A stretch of DNA of 64,000 nucleotides from Urinicoccus timonensis (GTDB lineage Bacteria > Bacillota > Clostridia > Tissierellales > Peptoniphilaceae): the NCBI RefSeq assembly GCF_900232945.1, contig NZ_OCTU01000002.1:62001-126000 (forward strand). Direction: 5' to 3'. Below are positions 15,842-23,847 of this stretch, in pieces; position 1 is the stretch's first letter, and every line of letters begins with the position of its first letter. The position numbers and the translations under genes were made by a program. The notes under the pieces are model-generated. The model searched no databases. It saw only the letters and a list, made by a program, of their open reading frames with translations, and was not told where the DNA came from.

Positions 15842-17881
15842 ATGAGAAAATTATCAGGAATTGGCAAAAAAATCTTTGCCTTAGACAAGTTCACAAGTCG
15901 GGCCTACTTTTATTTTCTGGCAGCTCTTTATTTTATTGGGGAAAACCTGGGCTATCAAATTGATCCCAGGATTCCGGGCTTTTTTTGGACCGGGGGCATC
16001 CTCATTCTTAGTCTGGCCCTGGTCCTAGGCCTCCACGGCCTGGCCCTTTACCTTTTCCGTAAGAGCCCCTATGCCCGGCTCTTGGACCTTGTGGCTCCAG
16101 GACTCTTTATCTATGCCCTGAGCCAGTGGCTTTTTGCTGTCCAGGACGATGGATTTTTATCGAATCCCCTGGTCTATGGTCTGGTGGCCCTGGTCTTTTG
16201 TATCCAGCTCTTTTTTTTACGCTGCTTGGACACAAAGATGGCCAGGGCTTGGAAGATCTTCCTTTTAATCTTGGCCCTGGTCCTCCAGGCTGGCTTGCTG
16301 GGTTTTTTGTTCTATCCGGGTTTTATGAGTCCTGAGAGAAAAGACCTGGTCTTGGGCAAAGACGCCATCCATGCTCCCAAGGCCAGGGAGTACACCTATG
16401 GGGCCAAGTCCCCCCGGGTCAACCTGTCCAAGTATGTCTACTATGATGGTTGGAATAAAAAGATCAGAGATTGGTATTGGGGTTATTCCCTGGCCCGGGC
16501 TCCCTTGGCCGGCAAGGTCTACCTACCGGAAAACAAGGAGGCGCCGGTCTTGTTCTTTGTCCACGGTAACCATAGGATGACAGAACAAAGCCACCTGGGT
16601 TACGACTACCTGGGTCGCTATCTGGCCCAACACGGGATTGCCACCGTCAGTGTAGATGAAAATGCCCTAAATGGCTTTTTGGGCAAGGGGGTTGGCAATG
16701 AAAATGACGCCAGGGCCGTCCTCCTCTTGGAAAATGTCCTCTATCTCTTTAAGGAAAATAAAAATCCCCAATCTGTTTTCTACCAGGCCTTTAAGGAAGA
16801 CGATCTCTATCTTGGGGGCCACAGTCGGGGAGGGGAAGCAGCCCACCTGGCAGCCGATTTCAGCAAGCAGGAAGTCTATCCTGACAATGGACAAATAAAC
16901 CTGTCCTATCCTGTGTCTATTAAGGGAGTCATCACCCTGTCCCCCACCAGTGCCCAATACACACCGGCAGGTCACTTTCCCAGCATAGAAGACTACAACT
17001 ACCTAACCATCCACGGGTCCCACGACTCTGATGTAACAGACTTTATGGGAGATGATGGCTACAACCACAACCAGCTTAAAGATCCTGACAAGAAAAAAAT
17101 GGCCATCTATGTGGCCTATATGAACCATGCCCGGTCCAACCGCAACTGGCAGCGAGACCAGGTCCTGCCCGATGGCTTTTTATACAATGAAAAAGACCTC
17201 CTGCCCAGGTCCTACCAGGAAGCCCTGGTGGCCAAGGCCATCCTGGGATTTTTACAGGATTCCATCCAGGGAGCAAGGACCTTTTATGACCAGCCAAGAG
17301 ACCAACTTCCCCAAGCGATCTACTATATTAAAAAGGAAGAGGGAGGGGAAGAAACCCTCATCCACTTTGAAGACGACCACCATCTTTTAACCAACAATCT
17401 TGGAGGTCGAAACCAGGTCCAAGGGGCCCGGTCTTTCAAGGAAGTGGAGCTTAACCACACTGGGGGAGGATCCTATGTAGATAAGCATGGTCTAGAGATG
17501 AACTTTAATTCCAAGGCCAGCTATGAAATGACCTTTCCAGACAAAGACCTCAGTGGACTTAAGTCCTTGAACCTGGACCTGATGAACCTAAGTGAGGACC
17601 CCTTGGAAGTTCAGGTGGAAGTCAAGGATGGAAATGGAAAAAGTCTGGTCCTGGGGCCCAAACAAAGCCTCCAAGGTCAGACCCCGGTGGCCCTGACAAA
17701 ATTCCAATACTTTACCGGAGACTATGAAGACAAGTCCGGCTTTGAAAGTCTATCCTTTCCAATTCCCCATGGAGCCGGATCCCTGGACCTGAGCCAGCTT
17801 GAATCCATCCAAGTGACCTTTTCCAGTCCACTAGGAGGCAGGGTCCTTATGGCGGAAATCCGGTCAGATAGGAACGAATAG
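15842..17881 (+). CDS. Membrane-anchored alpha/beta hydrolase
   Basis: About 679 residues. Around five hydrophobic segments fill the first 160 residues. An extracellular alpha/beta-hydrolase domain of the chlorophyllase/PAF-acetylhydrolase-like type follows. It has LFFVHGNHRMTEQ (oxyanion region, about 238-250), the nucleophile elbow GGHSRGGEAA (Ser about 328) and HGSHDSDVTDF, a candidate for the acid. A His-rich NHARSNRNW follows. A C-terminal beta-rich module (about 540-679) could bind substrate. The ATG at 15842 follows AAAGAGGGA; an upstream TTG in frame lies inside the terminator and is rejected. No promoter is visible between that terminator and the start, so expression may depend on readthrough. 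Substrate unknown. Confidence 0.75.
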   Translation: MRKLSGIGKKIFALDKFTSRAYFYFLAALYFIGENLGYQIDPRIPGFFWTGGILILSLALVLGLHGLALYLFRKSPYARLLDLVAPGLFIYALSQWLFAVQDDGFLSNPLVYGLVALVFCIQLFFLRCLDTKMARAWKIFLLILALVLQAGLLGFLFYPGFMSPERKDLVLGKDAIHAPKAREYTYGAKSPRVNLSKYVYYDGWNKKIRDWYWGYSLARAPLAGKVYLPENKEAPVLFFVHGNHRMTEQSHLGYDYLGRYLAQHGIATVSVDENALNGFLGKGVGNENDARAVLLLENVLYLFKENKNPQSVFYQAFKEDDLYLGGHSRGGEAAHLAADFSKQEVYPDNGQINLSYPVSIKGVITLSPTSAQYTPAGHFPSIEDYNYLTIHGSHDSDVTDFMGDDGYNHNQLKDPDKKKMAIYVAYMNHARSNRNWQRDQVLPDGFLYNEKDLLPRSYQEALVAKAILGFLQDSIQGARTFYDQPRDQLPQAIYYIKKEEGGEETLIHFEDDHHLLTNNLGGRNQVQGARSFKEVELNHTGGGSYVDKHGLEMNFNSKASYEMTFPDKDLSGLKSLNLDLMNLSEDPLEVQVEVKDGNGKSLVLGPKQSLQGQTPVALTKFQYFTGDYEDKSGFESLSFPIPHGAGSLDLSQLESIQVTFSSPLGGRVLMAEIRSDRNE

Positions 17882-17894
17882 TTGAAAAATTACA

Positions 17895-17936
17895 AAAAAA
17901 GTCCAAGGCTCTTAATGGGCCTTGGACTTTTTTAAA
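17895..17936. terminator. Bidirectional terminator at the island boundary
   Basis: AAAAAGTCCAAGG pairs with CCTTGGACTTTTTT; A and T runs on both sides let it act on both strands. It separates the normal-composition hydrolase gene from the AT-rich island. Confidence 0.88.
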
Positions 17937-18008
17937 TTAGTATAACTTCCATTTTCTATTGCAATAGGATAGGGGACTCTTTATTCATTGGTTTAGGGCT
18001 GAAATTAT

Positions 18009-18941
18009 TTAAAAAATACTATAGCTTTTTAGTTTTGCATCGTATTCCACGTGAACATCTTGGCCATCTTTAACATAAGTATAAGAAATGTGGTTGATAG
18101 GTGTATCTTGTTCATAGAAAGATTCAAAAATAGGAGAGGTTTCTCCTGGCATGACTGTGTCTGTACTGATAAAACAAGTGTTTTCGTTGGTTGATGGAAT
18201 TGTACCTTCTAAGGAAAAATCCTTAATTGGGTATTTAGAGTTATTTGTAAAAGTTGCATGGCCATAGATGTTACCTATAGAATCAGGTTTAAGCACTTTT
18301 ATAGCATATGGCAATTCAGTGATCTTTACTTCCGGGTCTATGTTTTCTGCATTAGATGTATCACTATCTGCTTTGAGCACATCAGCAGAATTCGCTGTGT
18401 TTAAAATATCCCCTGTATCTTTATTAATAAAATTTACTGTTACATAGGGGTCTTTATCACCATTAAACATACGATAAAAACCGCCTTGAATATAAAAGCC
18501 TAATGCCATGAAAGATTCAAAATCATTATAGGAATTGGGGTCTACATAAACATCAAAAACAGAAATAGGGTCGTTCATTTTAATATCTGTGATAGAGTTT
18601 GATGTATCTTGGATGAGCTCTTGGTTTGAAGACTCTATATTTTCCTTCAGATCTTCCATGTATTTCTTGTGTTGAGCTGCAGACATGATGTAAGTGATAG
18701 ACCCATCTTCATTTACTTTTCCGCTCTTTATTTTCTTTTCAGAAACTAAGGAATCAATTGATTCTTGAGGATCTTTCACTTCGGCTAAGTCAAGAAAATT
18801 TTTTGAAATAGTAATTTCTTTATTTAATAGTTTATTTTCAACTTCAACGGCGGCTTTCTCTTCATCAGACTTATTAGTAGAGCCACATGCTGTCATAGAA
18901 AGAAGAAGGCAAGCGATAAGTAATAGAATAGATTTTTTCAT
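18009..18941 (-). CDS. Lipoprotein of unknown function
   Basis: 310 residues with a clear lipoprotein signal: KKS, a hydrophobic core, and lipobox MTACGS with the modified Cys at about 19. The mature part is acidic and has no cysteine. A helical stretch (about 30-120) is followed by beta-rich sequence with a VTVNFINKDTGD strand. The region around YGHATFTNNSKYPIKDFS (about 225-242) resembles the immunoglobulin-like folds of Firmicute lipoproteins such as DUF4352/DUF5067; that likeness is weak. AAGGAG is at good distance from the ATG. AT-rich codon use marks it as part of the island. Function not recognised. Confidence 0.75.
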   Translation of the reverse strand: MKKSILLLIACLLLSMTACGSTNKSDEEKAAVEVENKLLNKEITISKNFLDLAEVKDPQESIDSLVSEKKIKSGKVNEDGSITYIMSAAQHKKYMEDLKENIESSNQELIQDTSNSITDIKMNDPISVFDVYVDPNSYNDFESFMALGFYIQGGFYRMFNGDKDPYVTVNFINKDTGDILNTANSADVLKADSDTSNAENIDPEVKITELPYAIKVLKPDSIGNIYGHATFTNNSKYPIKDFSLEGTIPSTNENTCFISTDTVMPGETSPIFESFYEQDTPINHISYTYVKDGQDVHVEYDAKLKSYSIF

Positions 18942-19444
18942 AAGTAATCTCCTTATTGAGGTGTTAGGATGTCTGCTTGTGATGTCTATCCAAGTTTAGG
19001 TTTACAATTTATTGAAACTCTTTTTATACAAAGAGATAAAACACACACCAAAGATAATAAAATGGGAATATACACTCTCAAGACCTTAAAAAATTTATTC
19101 AGGCAATATTATTTTTCTAGATACCTATATTGATTGTTGTCAGTATTAAAAGGAGGACTGCTTTTGTCGCCTGGGATGGTGTCATGACACATCGAGCAAA
19201 TATCTTTGCTTGGTCTTCGGCGATGGATTAATAAAGAAGAGGTAGGATTTACTCAAATAATTAACCTTGTTTTTCTCAAGCTGGTCAATTATTTGATTGA
19301 TAAGTTGTATTTGGCTTTTATCGAGAGTGGCGGGTTTCCTGGCGCAGACAATAATGTCTTCAGGATATAAATCTTGAATTACCTTTTTAATTAAATCTAA
19401 TCGACATACAGAAAAGAACTGACAAATTTTATAAACCTTGTCCA
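18942..19444. other. Intergenic stretch, decayed
   Basis: No convincing gene on the + strand. A ribosome-binding-like AAAGGAGG at about 19151 leads only to a very short frame, and a 10-base palindrome TGTCATGACA lies near 19172-19185. The minus strand holds one weak hypothetical frame, listed separately. Confidence 0.4.
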
Positions 19445-19445
19445 T
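19182..19445 (-). CDS. Weak hypothetical ORF, possibly a gene remnant
   Basis: About 87 residues if started at the internal Met (MDKVYKICQFF). The frame continues upstream for 34 more residues of low-complexity Ile/Phe-rich text that looks non-coding. The stretch CRLDLIKKVIQDLYPEDIIVC reads like real protein, but I recognise no family and see no ribosome binding site. It lies in the decayed part of the island next to another pseudogene. Confidence 0.3.
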   Translation of the reverse strand: MDKVYKICQFFSVCRLDLIKKVIQDLYPEDIIVCARKPATLDKSQIQLINQIIDQLEKNKVNYLSKSYLFFINPSPKTKQRYLLDVS

Positions 19446-19583
19446 TCTAGGTATATTGCAACTCTTCACATAAATTGTAAACGTTAACTTAAATATATTC
19501 AAGAAGAAGTAAAAAATAAAGTTTATGTTTATTTTAATTTGAATCAATCAATTTATTTAAATCTTTTTGAGAGGGAGGGGAGA

Positions 19584-19802
19584 ATGAAAAAACTTTAAAG
19601 GAGGGTTAAGCGCCTGGCTTTAAATCATCAAATGCATCAATTTATATATGGGATAGAAGATTCTAGGACTAGACTTGTTTTTGAACTTAGGTACATAGAA
19701 GGGTGGAGCTGGAAAAAAGTGAGCATGTACATGGAGAGTATGAATGAATCTTATGTGAGAAAAATTCATGAAAGATTCAAAAAAGATAAACAAAATTATT
19801 GA
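19584..19802 (+). pseudogene. Remnant of a phage DUF1492/RinA-like regulator
   Basis: A strong GGAGGGGAG site precedes ATG AAA AAA CTT and then a TAA stop. The same frame reopens directly and runs to 19802. The visible C-terminal part (from Met at 19632, 56 residues) reads IEDSRTRLVFELRYIEG WSWKKVS ... SYVRKIHERFKK in successive pieces. This is the sigma-70-region-4-like HTH pattern of phage late regulators, which have LRYLEG-LSWEEVA...S...V.R.H..AL. The N-terminal two-thirds of such a protein is missing, so this is a truncated prophage fossil. Confidence 0.55.
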
Positions 19803-19827
19803 TTATCTTTTTTAAAATTGATATACT
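19799..19827 (+). promoter_or_regulatory. Promoter of the ATPase/RloB pair
   Basis: TTGATT (19799-19804), 17 bases, TATACT (19822-19827). It overlaps the stop of the phage remnant and lies 28 bases before the ATPase ATG. Confidence 0.65.
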
Positions 19828-19855
19828 GATAGTACATGTATGAAGGGGGTGTATT

Positions 19856-21013
19856 ATGATATTAGATTTTTCTGTAGGTGGATTTTTATCATTTAAACCA
19901 AAACAAACCGTATATTTTACGCCATATAAAGGAGCGAGAATAGGCGGTACAAAGTATGAAGAAAATTTTCATACTAACATAGATCGAAGACCAATGAAAT
20001 CCTTACTTTTATTTGGGGACAATGCTTCTGGAAAAACAAATTGGTTTTATGCACTTTTACGGATGAAGGATATCATAAAAAATGGATTAGGAGATATTGA
20101 TTTAGATTTATTTAATAAACATTCTGATGAAATGTGTTTTGGTATATCTTTAATTGATGATTCAGATAATATTTTTGAGTATGATGTTTCTTTGAATAAA
20201 GAAGGGCACATTTGCAGTGAGGTGCTTGTAAAAAATAACATTACAATTTTTGAGTTTAGAGAAAATAATCTTAATATTTATGAAGAGTCAAAGAATGTTG
20301 AAGAAATAAAAGTTTTGGAAAAATTATTTTCTAAACCGTCATCCAACACATTGCTATTAAAGTTAAAAGATGTTTTAGAAACATCAATAGATTCTTTTTT
20401 TACAAGTGTGGATAATATCAAAATTGATAGTGAATCTTTACTAAATAGAGAAATGAAATGGGTTCCAGTGGAATCATTTACCGAAAAAACTAAAAATGAA
20501 ATGGAACGATTGAAGGATGATGTTTTATCAATTCTTCAATCCTTAGATAGTACAATAATTGATTTTAAATTTATAGAAAAAATAATTGATGATAAAGATG
20601 GTCATGGGTTTGATATGATTTTAATAAGAGGAAATGGTGACCAATTTGATCTTAACTCAGAATCTTTAGGAATAAAAAAGATAACAAACTTGCTACCAAA
20701 GATGCTTCAAATATATAAAGGACAGTCAATTTTTATTGATGAATTAGATTCCTCAATAGGAACTAAAGCTCTTATCAAATTATTTAATTCATTTATAAAC
20801 TCAAGAAACAATTGCTCTGGACAGATTATAGTCTCAACTCATAACTTATCTTTATTAGATCTTGACATGTTTCATGATTCACAAATATATTTTGTTAATA
20901 AAAATTCTAATTTATCAACTATAATTCATTCATTGAGTGAATTTGACCTTAGAAGTGAAAAAAAAGGCATAGATGAACTTTATATGAAAGGGTCTTTTGA
21001 AGTAGATGAGTAA
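19856..21013 (+). CDS. AAA ATPase of an AbiL/RloA-like abortive infection system
   Basis: 385 residues of an SMC/ABC-like AAA15/AAA21 ATPase. The N-terminal F-x-SF strand is followed by Walker A FGDNASGKTN (about 53-62). A long helical insert (about 120-250) follows, then an LNSESLGIKKI signature-like loop, Walker B SIFIDELDSSIG, and an STHNLSLLD switch motif. RloA and AbiLi ATPases have exactly this order. The next gene is an RloB/AbiLii-like Toprim protein in an 8-base overlap, which is the defining partner. Such pairs confer phage resistance, though the trigger is not known. ATG follows GGGGGTG. Strongly AT-rich, island-borne. Subfamily assignment is by motif and neighbour only. Confidence 0.85.
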   Translation: MILDFSVGGFLSFKPKQTVYFTPYKGARIGGTKYEENFHTNIDRRPMKSLLLFGDNASGKTNWFYALLRMKDIIKNGLGDIDLDLFNKHSDEMCFGISLIDDSDNIFEYDVSLNKEGHICSEVLVKNNITIFEFRENNLNIYEESKNVEEIKVLEKLFSKPSSNTLLLKLKDVLETSIDSFFTSVDNIKIDSESLLNREMKWVPVESFTEKTKNEMERLKDDVLSILQSLDSTIIDFKFIEKIIDDKDGHGFDMILIRGNGDQFDLNSESLGIKKITNLLPKMLQIYKGQSIFIDELDSSIGTKALIKLFNSFINSRNNCSGQIIVSTHNLSLLDLDMFHDSQIYFVNKNSNLSTIIHSLSEFDLRSEKKGIDELYMKGSFEVDE

Positions 21014-21590
21014 GAAAAAGTTAAAAACTACAGAGAAAATAACAATTATATGTGAAGGAGAAAGTGAAGAAAGTTATATTAAGGGGCTACTAACTGAATT
21101 CAAATTATTAACGAACAATATAGAGATTATAAGAATTGACGGTGGTGGATATAGTAGTGCAAGAAACTATCTAATGAAGAATAAAAAAATTATTAATATT
21201 GCTTTAGTCGTTATGGATTTAGATAGATGCTCAAGTGTGAGCAATGAAAAAAAGAAATTAAAAAGTTTAATATTATTATTAGAAAATCTGAATGGGAAAA
21301 ATAACATCTTTTTAACGTATCCTAATTTTGAAGCGTGGGTTGCAGCTTGTCTAAACTGTGATGAATCAGACTTAGCAAATAAAGGATATAAAAAGGGGAA
21401 TGGTGTGTATAAATTTATACGCAACAATGGCGGTTCTTATGAAAATGCTTTAAAAATATTTGAAAATAATGGATTGTATTATGAAAAAAAGAGCATAAAT
21501 AAAGGCATTTATTATGAGGAAAACATCAAAAACAAACATAGTTCTTTATATTACTTTATTGATTACCTTAAATTTTTGCTAGAGAGATAA
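21006..21590 (+). CDS. RloB-like Toprim nuclease partner (AbiLii-like)
   Basis: 194 residues. The RloB pattern is clear: TIICEGESEESYIKGL (about 12-27) with the Toprim catalytic Glu, ALVVMDLDRCSS (about 66-77) with the DxD metal ligands, and YPNFEAWVAACL (about 102-113), the PxFExW motif that marks RloB proteins. A basic C-terminal part follows. Toprim folds cut or join nucleic acid; in RloB-type systems this protein is the presumed effector controlled by the ATPase. Starts inside the end of the ATPase gene, so the two are translationally coupled. Confidence 0.85.
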   Translation: MSKKKLKTTEKITIICEGESEESYIKGLLTEFKLLTNNIEIIRIDGGGYSSARNYLMKNKKIINIALVVMDLDRCSSVSNEKKKLKSLILLLENLNGKNNIFLTYPNFEAWVAACLNCDESDLANKGYKKGNGVYKFIRNNGGSYENALKIFENNGLYYEKKSINKGIYYEENIKNKHSSLYYFIDYLKFLLER

Positions 21591-21866
21591 TTGTAATAAA
21601 ATATTTATAATTTTGTCCGATTTAGATATTTATACTATTAGTATATAGAAATGGACCTCATTGACAGTAATTCCTCTAGATGGGACTTTCTGAAAAGGGG
21701 GCCCTTTTTGTATACGTAAATAGGCTGGCATAAATCGGTACGTTATTTTGTAGTTAAAACCACAAGTATTACTCTTATTGCTTTGACTTATTCAAGGTAA
21801 AGCATATATAAAAAATATGGTTGGAGAGGGGATGAGATATGTATATAAGCGAAATGCGGTGATGTA
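21591..21866. other. Non-coding stretch after the defence pair
   Basis: No gene seen. AAAAGGG(G)GCCCTTTTT at about 21694-21712 is a GC-rich palindrome with a T run and could terminate the ATPase/RloB transcript. The rest is AT-rich, without an open frame or a strong ribosome binding site except just before 21867. Confidence 0.45.
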
Positions 21867-22175
21867 TGAAACTAACAGTTAAACAGAAAAAATTTGCATA
21901 TGCAGGGAGAAAAGGAAAATTCAGAAGATATTTTTACAGAGGAAAAAGAGTTTGATGGAGGAAATGGGTATAATAATAAAAAAGAATTTCTACAAAAACA
22001 ATTGGATTTTATCGATAAACACACCAATGAAAAATCTTTTATTCCTAAATATGCGATTATAAAATTTTCAAAAATAATCGCTGAAAACACAGAAATTAGG
22101 GAACTTAAAAACTTAATTAAAAGCTATAGAGAGGGAAATTGGAAGAAGAAAGTCGGAAATATAGAAAGTGAATAA
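21867..22175 (+). pseudogene. Possible frameshifted phage gene remnant
   Basis: From ATG 21867 the first residues read MKLTVKQKKFAYAG, like the N-terminus of phage terminase small subunits (KLT-KQ-KFA). This frame stops after about 29 residues. A second frame overlaps it from 21900 and runs to 22175 (about 91 residues, acidic N-terminus, then a lysine-rich helical part). It has no ribosome binding site of its own. A frameshifted remnant is one explanation; a small orphan gene in the second frame is another. I do not recognise the second frame. Confidence 0.3.
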
Positions 22176-22250
22176 TACATTCACGACGTGCATTGGCATG
22201 AAAAAGATGGCAAGCAATTCAAGGCCAAATTAAAACATAGAAAGGAGAAG
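22176..22250 (+). pseudogene. C-terminal fragment of a larger gene
   Basis: One frame from just after the previous stop reads IHDVHWHEKDGKQFKAKLK and ends at TAA directly before the next ATG. It has coding-like character (His/Trp-rich, then basic), as at the end of phage head or polymorphic-toxin proteins, but no start. It looks like a tail fragment left after a deletion. Confidence 0.3.
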
Positions 22251-22253
22251 TAA

Positions 22254-22535
22254 ATGGCAATAATTCAAGTGTATCAATCAGAATTAAAGAAGAAAATTCC
22301 TTTAGAGTATATTGGAAAAGTAAGATACATTGGGCCAGACGATCCCTTGAGTTTTATAAATGGCGGGGAGTACAATATTGTTTTAGATACAAATAAGAAT
22401 TTAAAGGTCGTTGATGAGACAGAAGAAGATTATATATATATCTTAAATGAACCCAACAGTTTAGGTGGAAAGTTTTATTTTATGGATGACCCGAAAGGAA
22501 TATTAAAAGACTATATGGAAGAATATAAGAATTAA
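22254..22535 (+). CDS. Small protein, possible immunity protein
   Basis: 93 residues, acidic, with an AAAGGAG site 8 bases before the ATG and a good terminator after it. The segments VRYIGPDDPLSFINGGEYNI and EEDYIYIL follow a pattern I associate with small Firmicute proteins. In these a YIG....L.NG..Y strand is followed by a short loop and a D.EEDYLY strand; they are often encoded after phage-type or polymorphic toxin genes. A toxin tail-like fragment directly upstream would fit a dead toxin with a surviving immunity gene. The function is inference. Confidence 0.55.
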   Translation: MAIIQVYQSELKKKIPLEYIGKVRYIGPDDPLSFINGGEYNIVLDTNKNLKVVDETEEDYIYILNEPNSLGGKFYFMDDPKGILKDYMEEYKN

Positions 22536-22568
22536 AAGCACAGGGCATTGTCTGATGTGCTTTTTTGT
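22534..22568 (+). terminator. Terminator after the small acidic gene
   Basis: AAAAGCACA pairs with TGTGCTTTTTT (one imperfection) around a loop of about ten bases. Confidence 0.75.
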
Positions 22569-22973
22569 TGTAAAAATCGTGCATTAATTGTGAGGAAAAT
22601 AAAATGGCTTAAAATGGACCTTTAAATTGTAAGGAATCGTGAGAAATCGCGATTTTTTATTGTCCAGGCTTGGAAGATGTTAAAAGCTAAGGGGAGTTAA
22701 GCATTGCAACTTAAAACTATGGAGGTAAAAAATGGAAGATGAATGAGAGACAAGGAAGTAAATCAAGAACAAGATTAAAAGAATAGGTTAAGAAGAGTAA
22801 AAATACCAACAGTATATCCATTGAAATGTGTATCGATAGTGATCTTAATAAAAGAAAAAGCCCAGTAATCAGTTAAGATTACTGGGCTTTTTATGCTGAT
22901 ATGTATTCCCGCATTTACTCCCCGCACATTTCTTAATAAATTGCTGTAAGCTTTGGGAAATACACATTTATTC
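22569..22973. other. Decayed non-coding stretch before tRNA-Thr
   Basis: No gene. A short inverted pair AATCG/CGATT with T run lies at about 22637-22661. A ribosome-binding-like GGAGG at about 22721 is followed by a frame of only four codons. A strong hairpin follows at 22857-22895. Confidence 0.45.
22857..22895. terminator. Strong hairpin terminator near the tRNA
   Basis: AAAAGCCCAGTAATC pairs perfectly with GATTACTGGGCTTTTT. It points either way and may end the minus-strand tRNA-Thr transcript (about 80 bases downstream of it) or the island's + strand transcription. Confidence 0.85.
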
Positions 22974-23049
22974 TGGAGCTGACGACGGGATTTGAACCCG
23001 TGACCTCTACATTACCAATGTAGTGCTCTACCGACTGAGCTACGACAGC
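22974..23049 (-). tRNA. tRNA-Thr (anticodon GGT), CCA encoded
   Basis: 76 bases. The anticodon stem CTACA/TGTAG frames TTGGTAA, giving anticodon GGT. The D arm AGCTCAGTCGGTAGAGC and T arm with GGGTTCAAATCCC are canonical, the discriminator is T, and CCA is encoded. The acceptor stem GCTGTCG / CGTCAGC pairs at six positions but has a T-T opposition at position 5:68. The AT-rich island starts immediately past its 3' end. Confidence 0.93.
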
Positions 23050-23114
23050 AAAACTCTCTATTGAGTATACGGGAACTTTAAGAAAATGTCAACTCTTCTT
23101 TTACCTTTTTTAAA

Positions 23115-23147
23115 AAAAGAAGTAACCGATTTGGTTACTTCTTTTCT
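23115..23147. terminator. Bidirectional hairpin at the 3' end of the YcxB-like gene
   Basis: AAGAAGTAACC pairs with GGTTACTTCTTTT. On the minus strand it overlaps the last codons of the YcxB-like gene and ends in a T run. Confidence 0.8.
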
Positions 23148-23722
23148 TCTTTGGGTTTATTTAAAAGACTATCCGTTAGGCTTTCTTTTAGAGGGTCCTT
23201 GCCTCCTTCGGTAGCGGTCATATTTAAGTAGCTTCGAATTTCGTCAGAAGCCTTGTTGGATAGGCAACGCTTGGGAATGGTATAGGCGATGCCTGGTTGT
23301 TCATAGATGTAAAAGTAGTCCTTGGTTTCAATGGACCGGAGAATATCCTTGTAGAAGAGTTTTCTTTTTAAGCCCCCAGTGGTTTCCATGAGATGGTCTT
23401 TTTCAAAGGTCATGGACTTGGCTCCGTAGGAGTCGTAGGGGTGGTTCTTTTTTAAAAGGGCAATAATCCTTTGCCGCATCATGATCCGGAAAAAGACTTG
23501 GTAAAGTCCAAAAAATGCAATCATGATTAAGATGCCCACAATCCAGCCCTTGATGGCATCCAGCTTAAAATAAGCGATGACTCCAAAGGTAATGACCGCA
23601 ATGACAAAGCAGCCCAGTAGGGCTTGCAAAAACCGGGCCCGAATTGCCCGTCGGTCATACTGCATGTGGAAGAGATAAAATTCAATTAGGTCGTCCTGGG
23701 TTACTTCATAGTTAATATGCAA
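23135..23722 (-). CDS. YcxB-like membrane protein
   Basis: 195 residues. N-terminal cytoplasmic start YEVTQDDLIEFYLFH, two transmembrane helices (about 33-52 and 57-78), then a C-terminal domain with SMTFEKDHLMETTGG, YKDILRSIETKDYFYIY and the IPKRCLS motif. This is the layout of the YcxB family (two helices followed by a PH-like domain). The role of that family is unknown. Monocistronic; a terminator overlaps its stop codon. Confidence 0.8.
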   Translation of the reverse strand: MHINYEVTQDDLIEFYLFHMQYDRRAIRARFLQALLGCFVIAVITFGVIAYFKLDAIKGWIVGILIMIAFFGLYQVFFRIMMRQRIIALLKKNHPYDSYGAKSMTFEKDHLMETTGGLKRKLFYKDILRSIETKDYFYIYEQPGIAYTIPKRCLSNKASDEIRSYLNMTATEGGKDPLKESLTDSLLNKPKEEKK

Positions 23723-23847
23723 AACATAGCCTCCAAATTCAAAGTTTTGAATTCCTTACAAATTATCCCTATTATACCATATTTTTTCCCAAATTAGTCT
23801 AGATGGAGAAAATTTAGACAAAAAGACTTTAGAAATAGGAGTTGGGC

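Larger units (their letters stand above)
17940..22973. other. AT-rich accessory island ending at the tRNA-Thr 3' end
   Basis: Base composition and codon use change abruptly after 17940, to AAA/ATT/GAA-rich text, and return to normal after tRNA-Thr at 22974. The content is a lipoprotein, phage-like remnants, an ATPase/RloB pair and small orphan genes. One end lies exactly at a tRNA 3' end, a common integration site. No integrase and no duplicated tRNA end were found at the other side, so insertion there is an inference and the element would be a remnant. Confidence 0.65.

Noticed and set aside
17881..18010. Left attachment site as a copy of the tRNA-Thr 3' end
   Set aside because: I looked for the GACGACGGGATTTGAACCC text or its complement near 17940 and did not see it.
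19172..19187. Operator at the palindrome TGTCATGACA
   Set aside because: It is short, lies within decayed sequence and is not near a promoter of a real gene.
21640..21720. Insertion sequence end (ATGGACCTCATTGACAG-like text with a G/C palindrome)
   Set aside because: No transposase frame, no second end and no target duplication were found. It stays an unexplained stretch.
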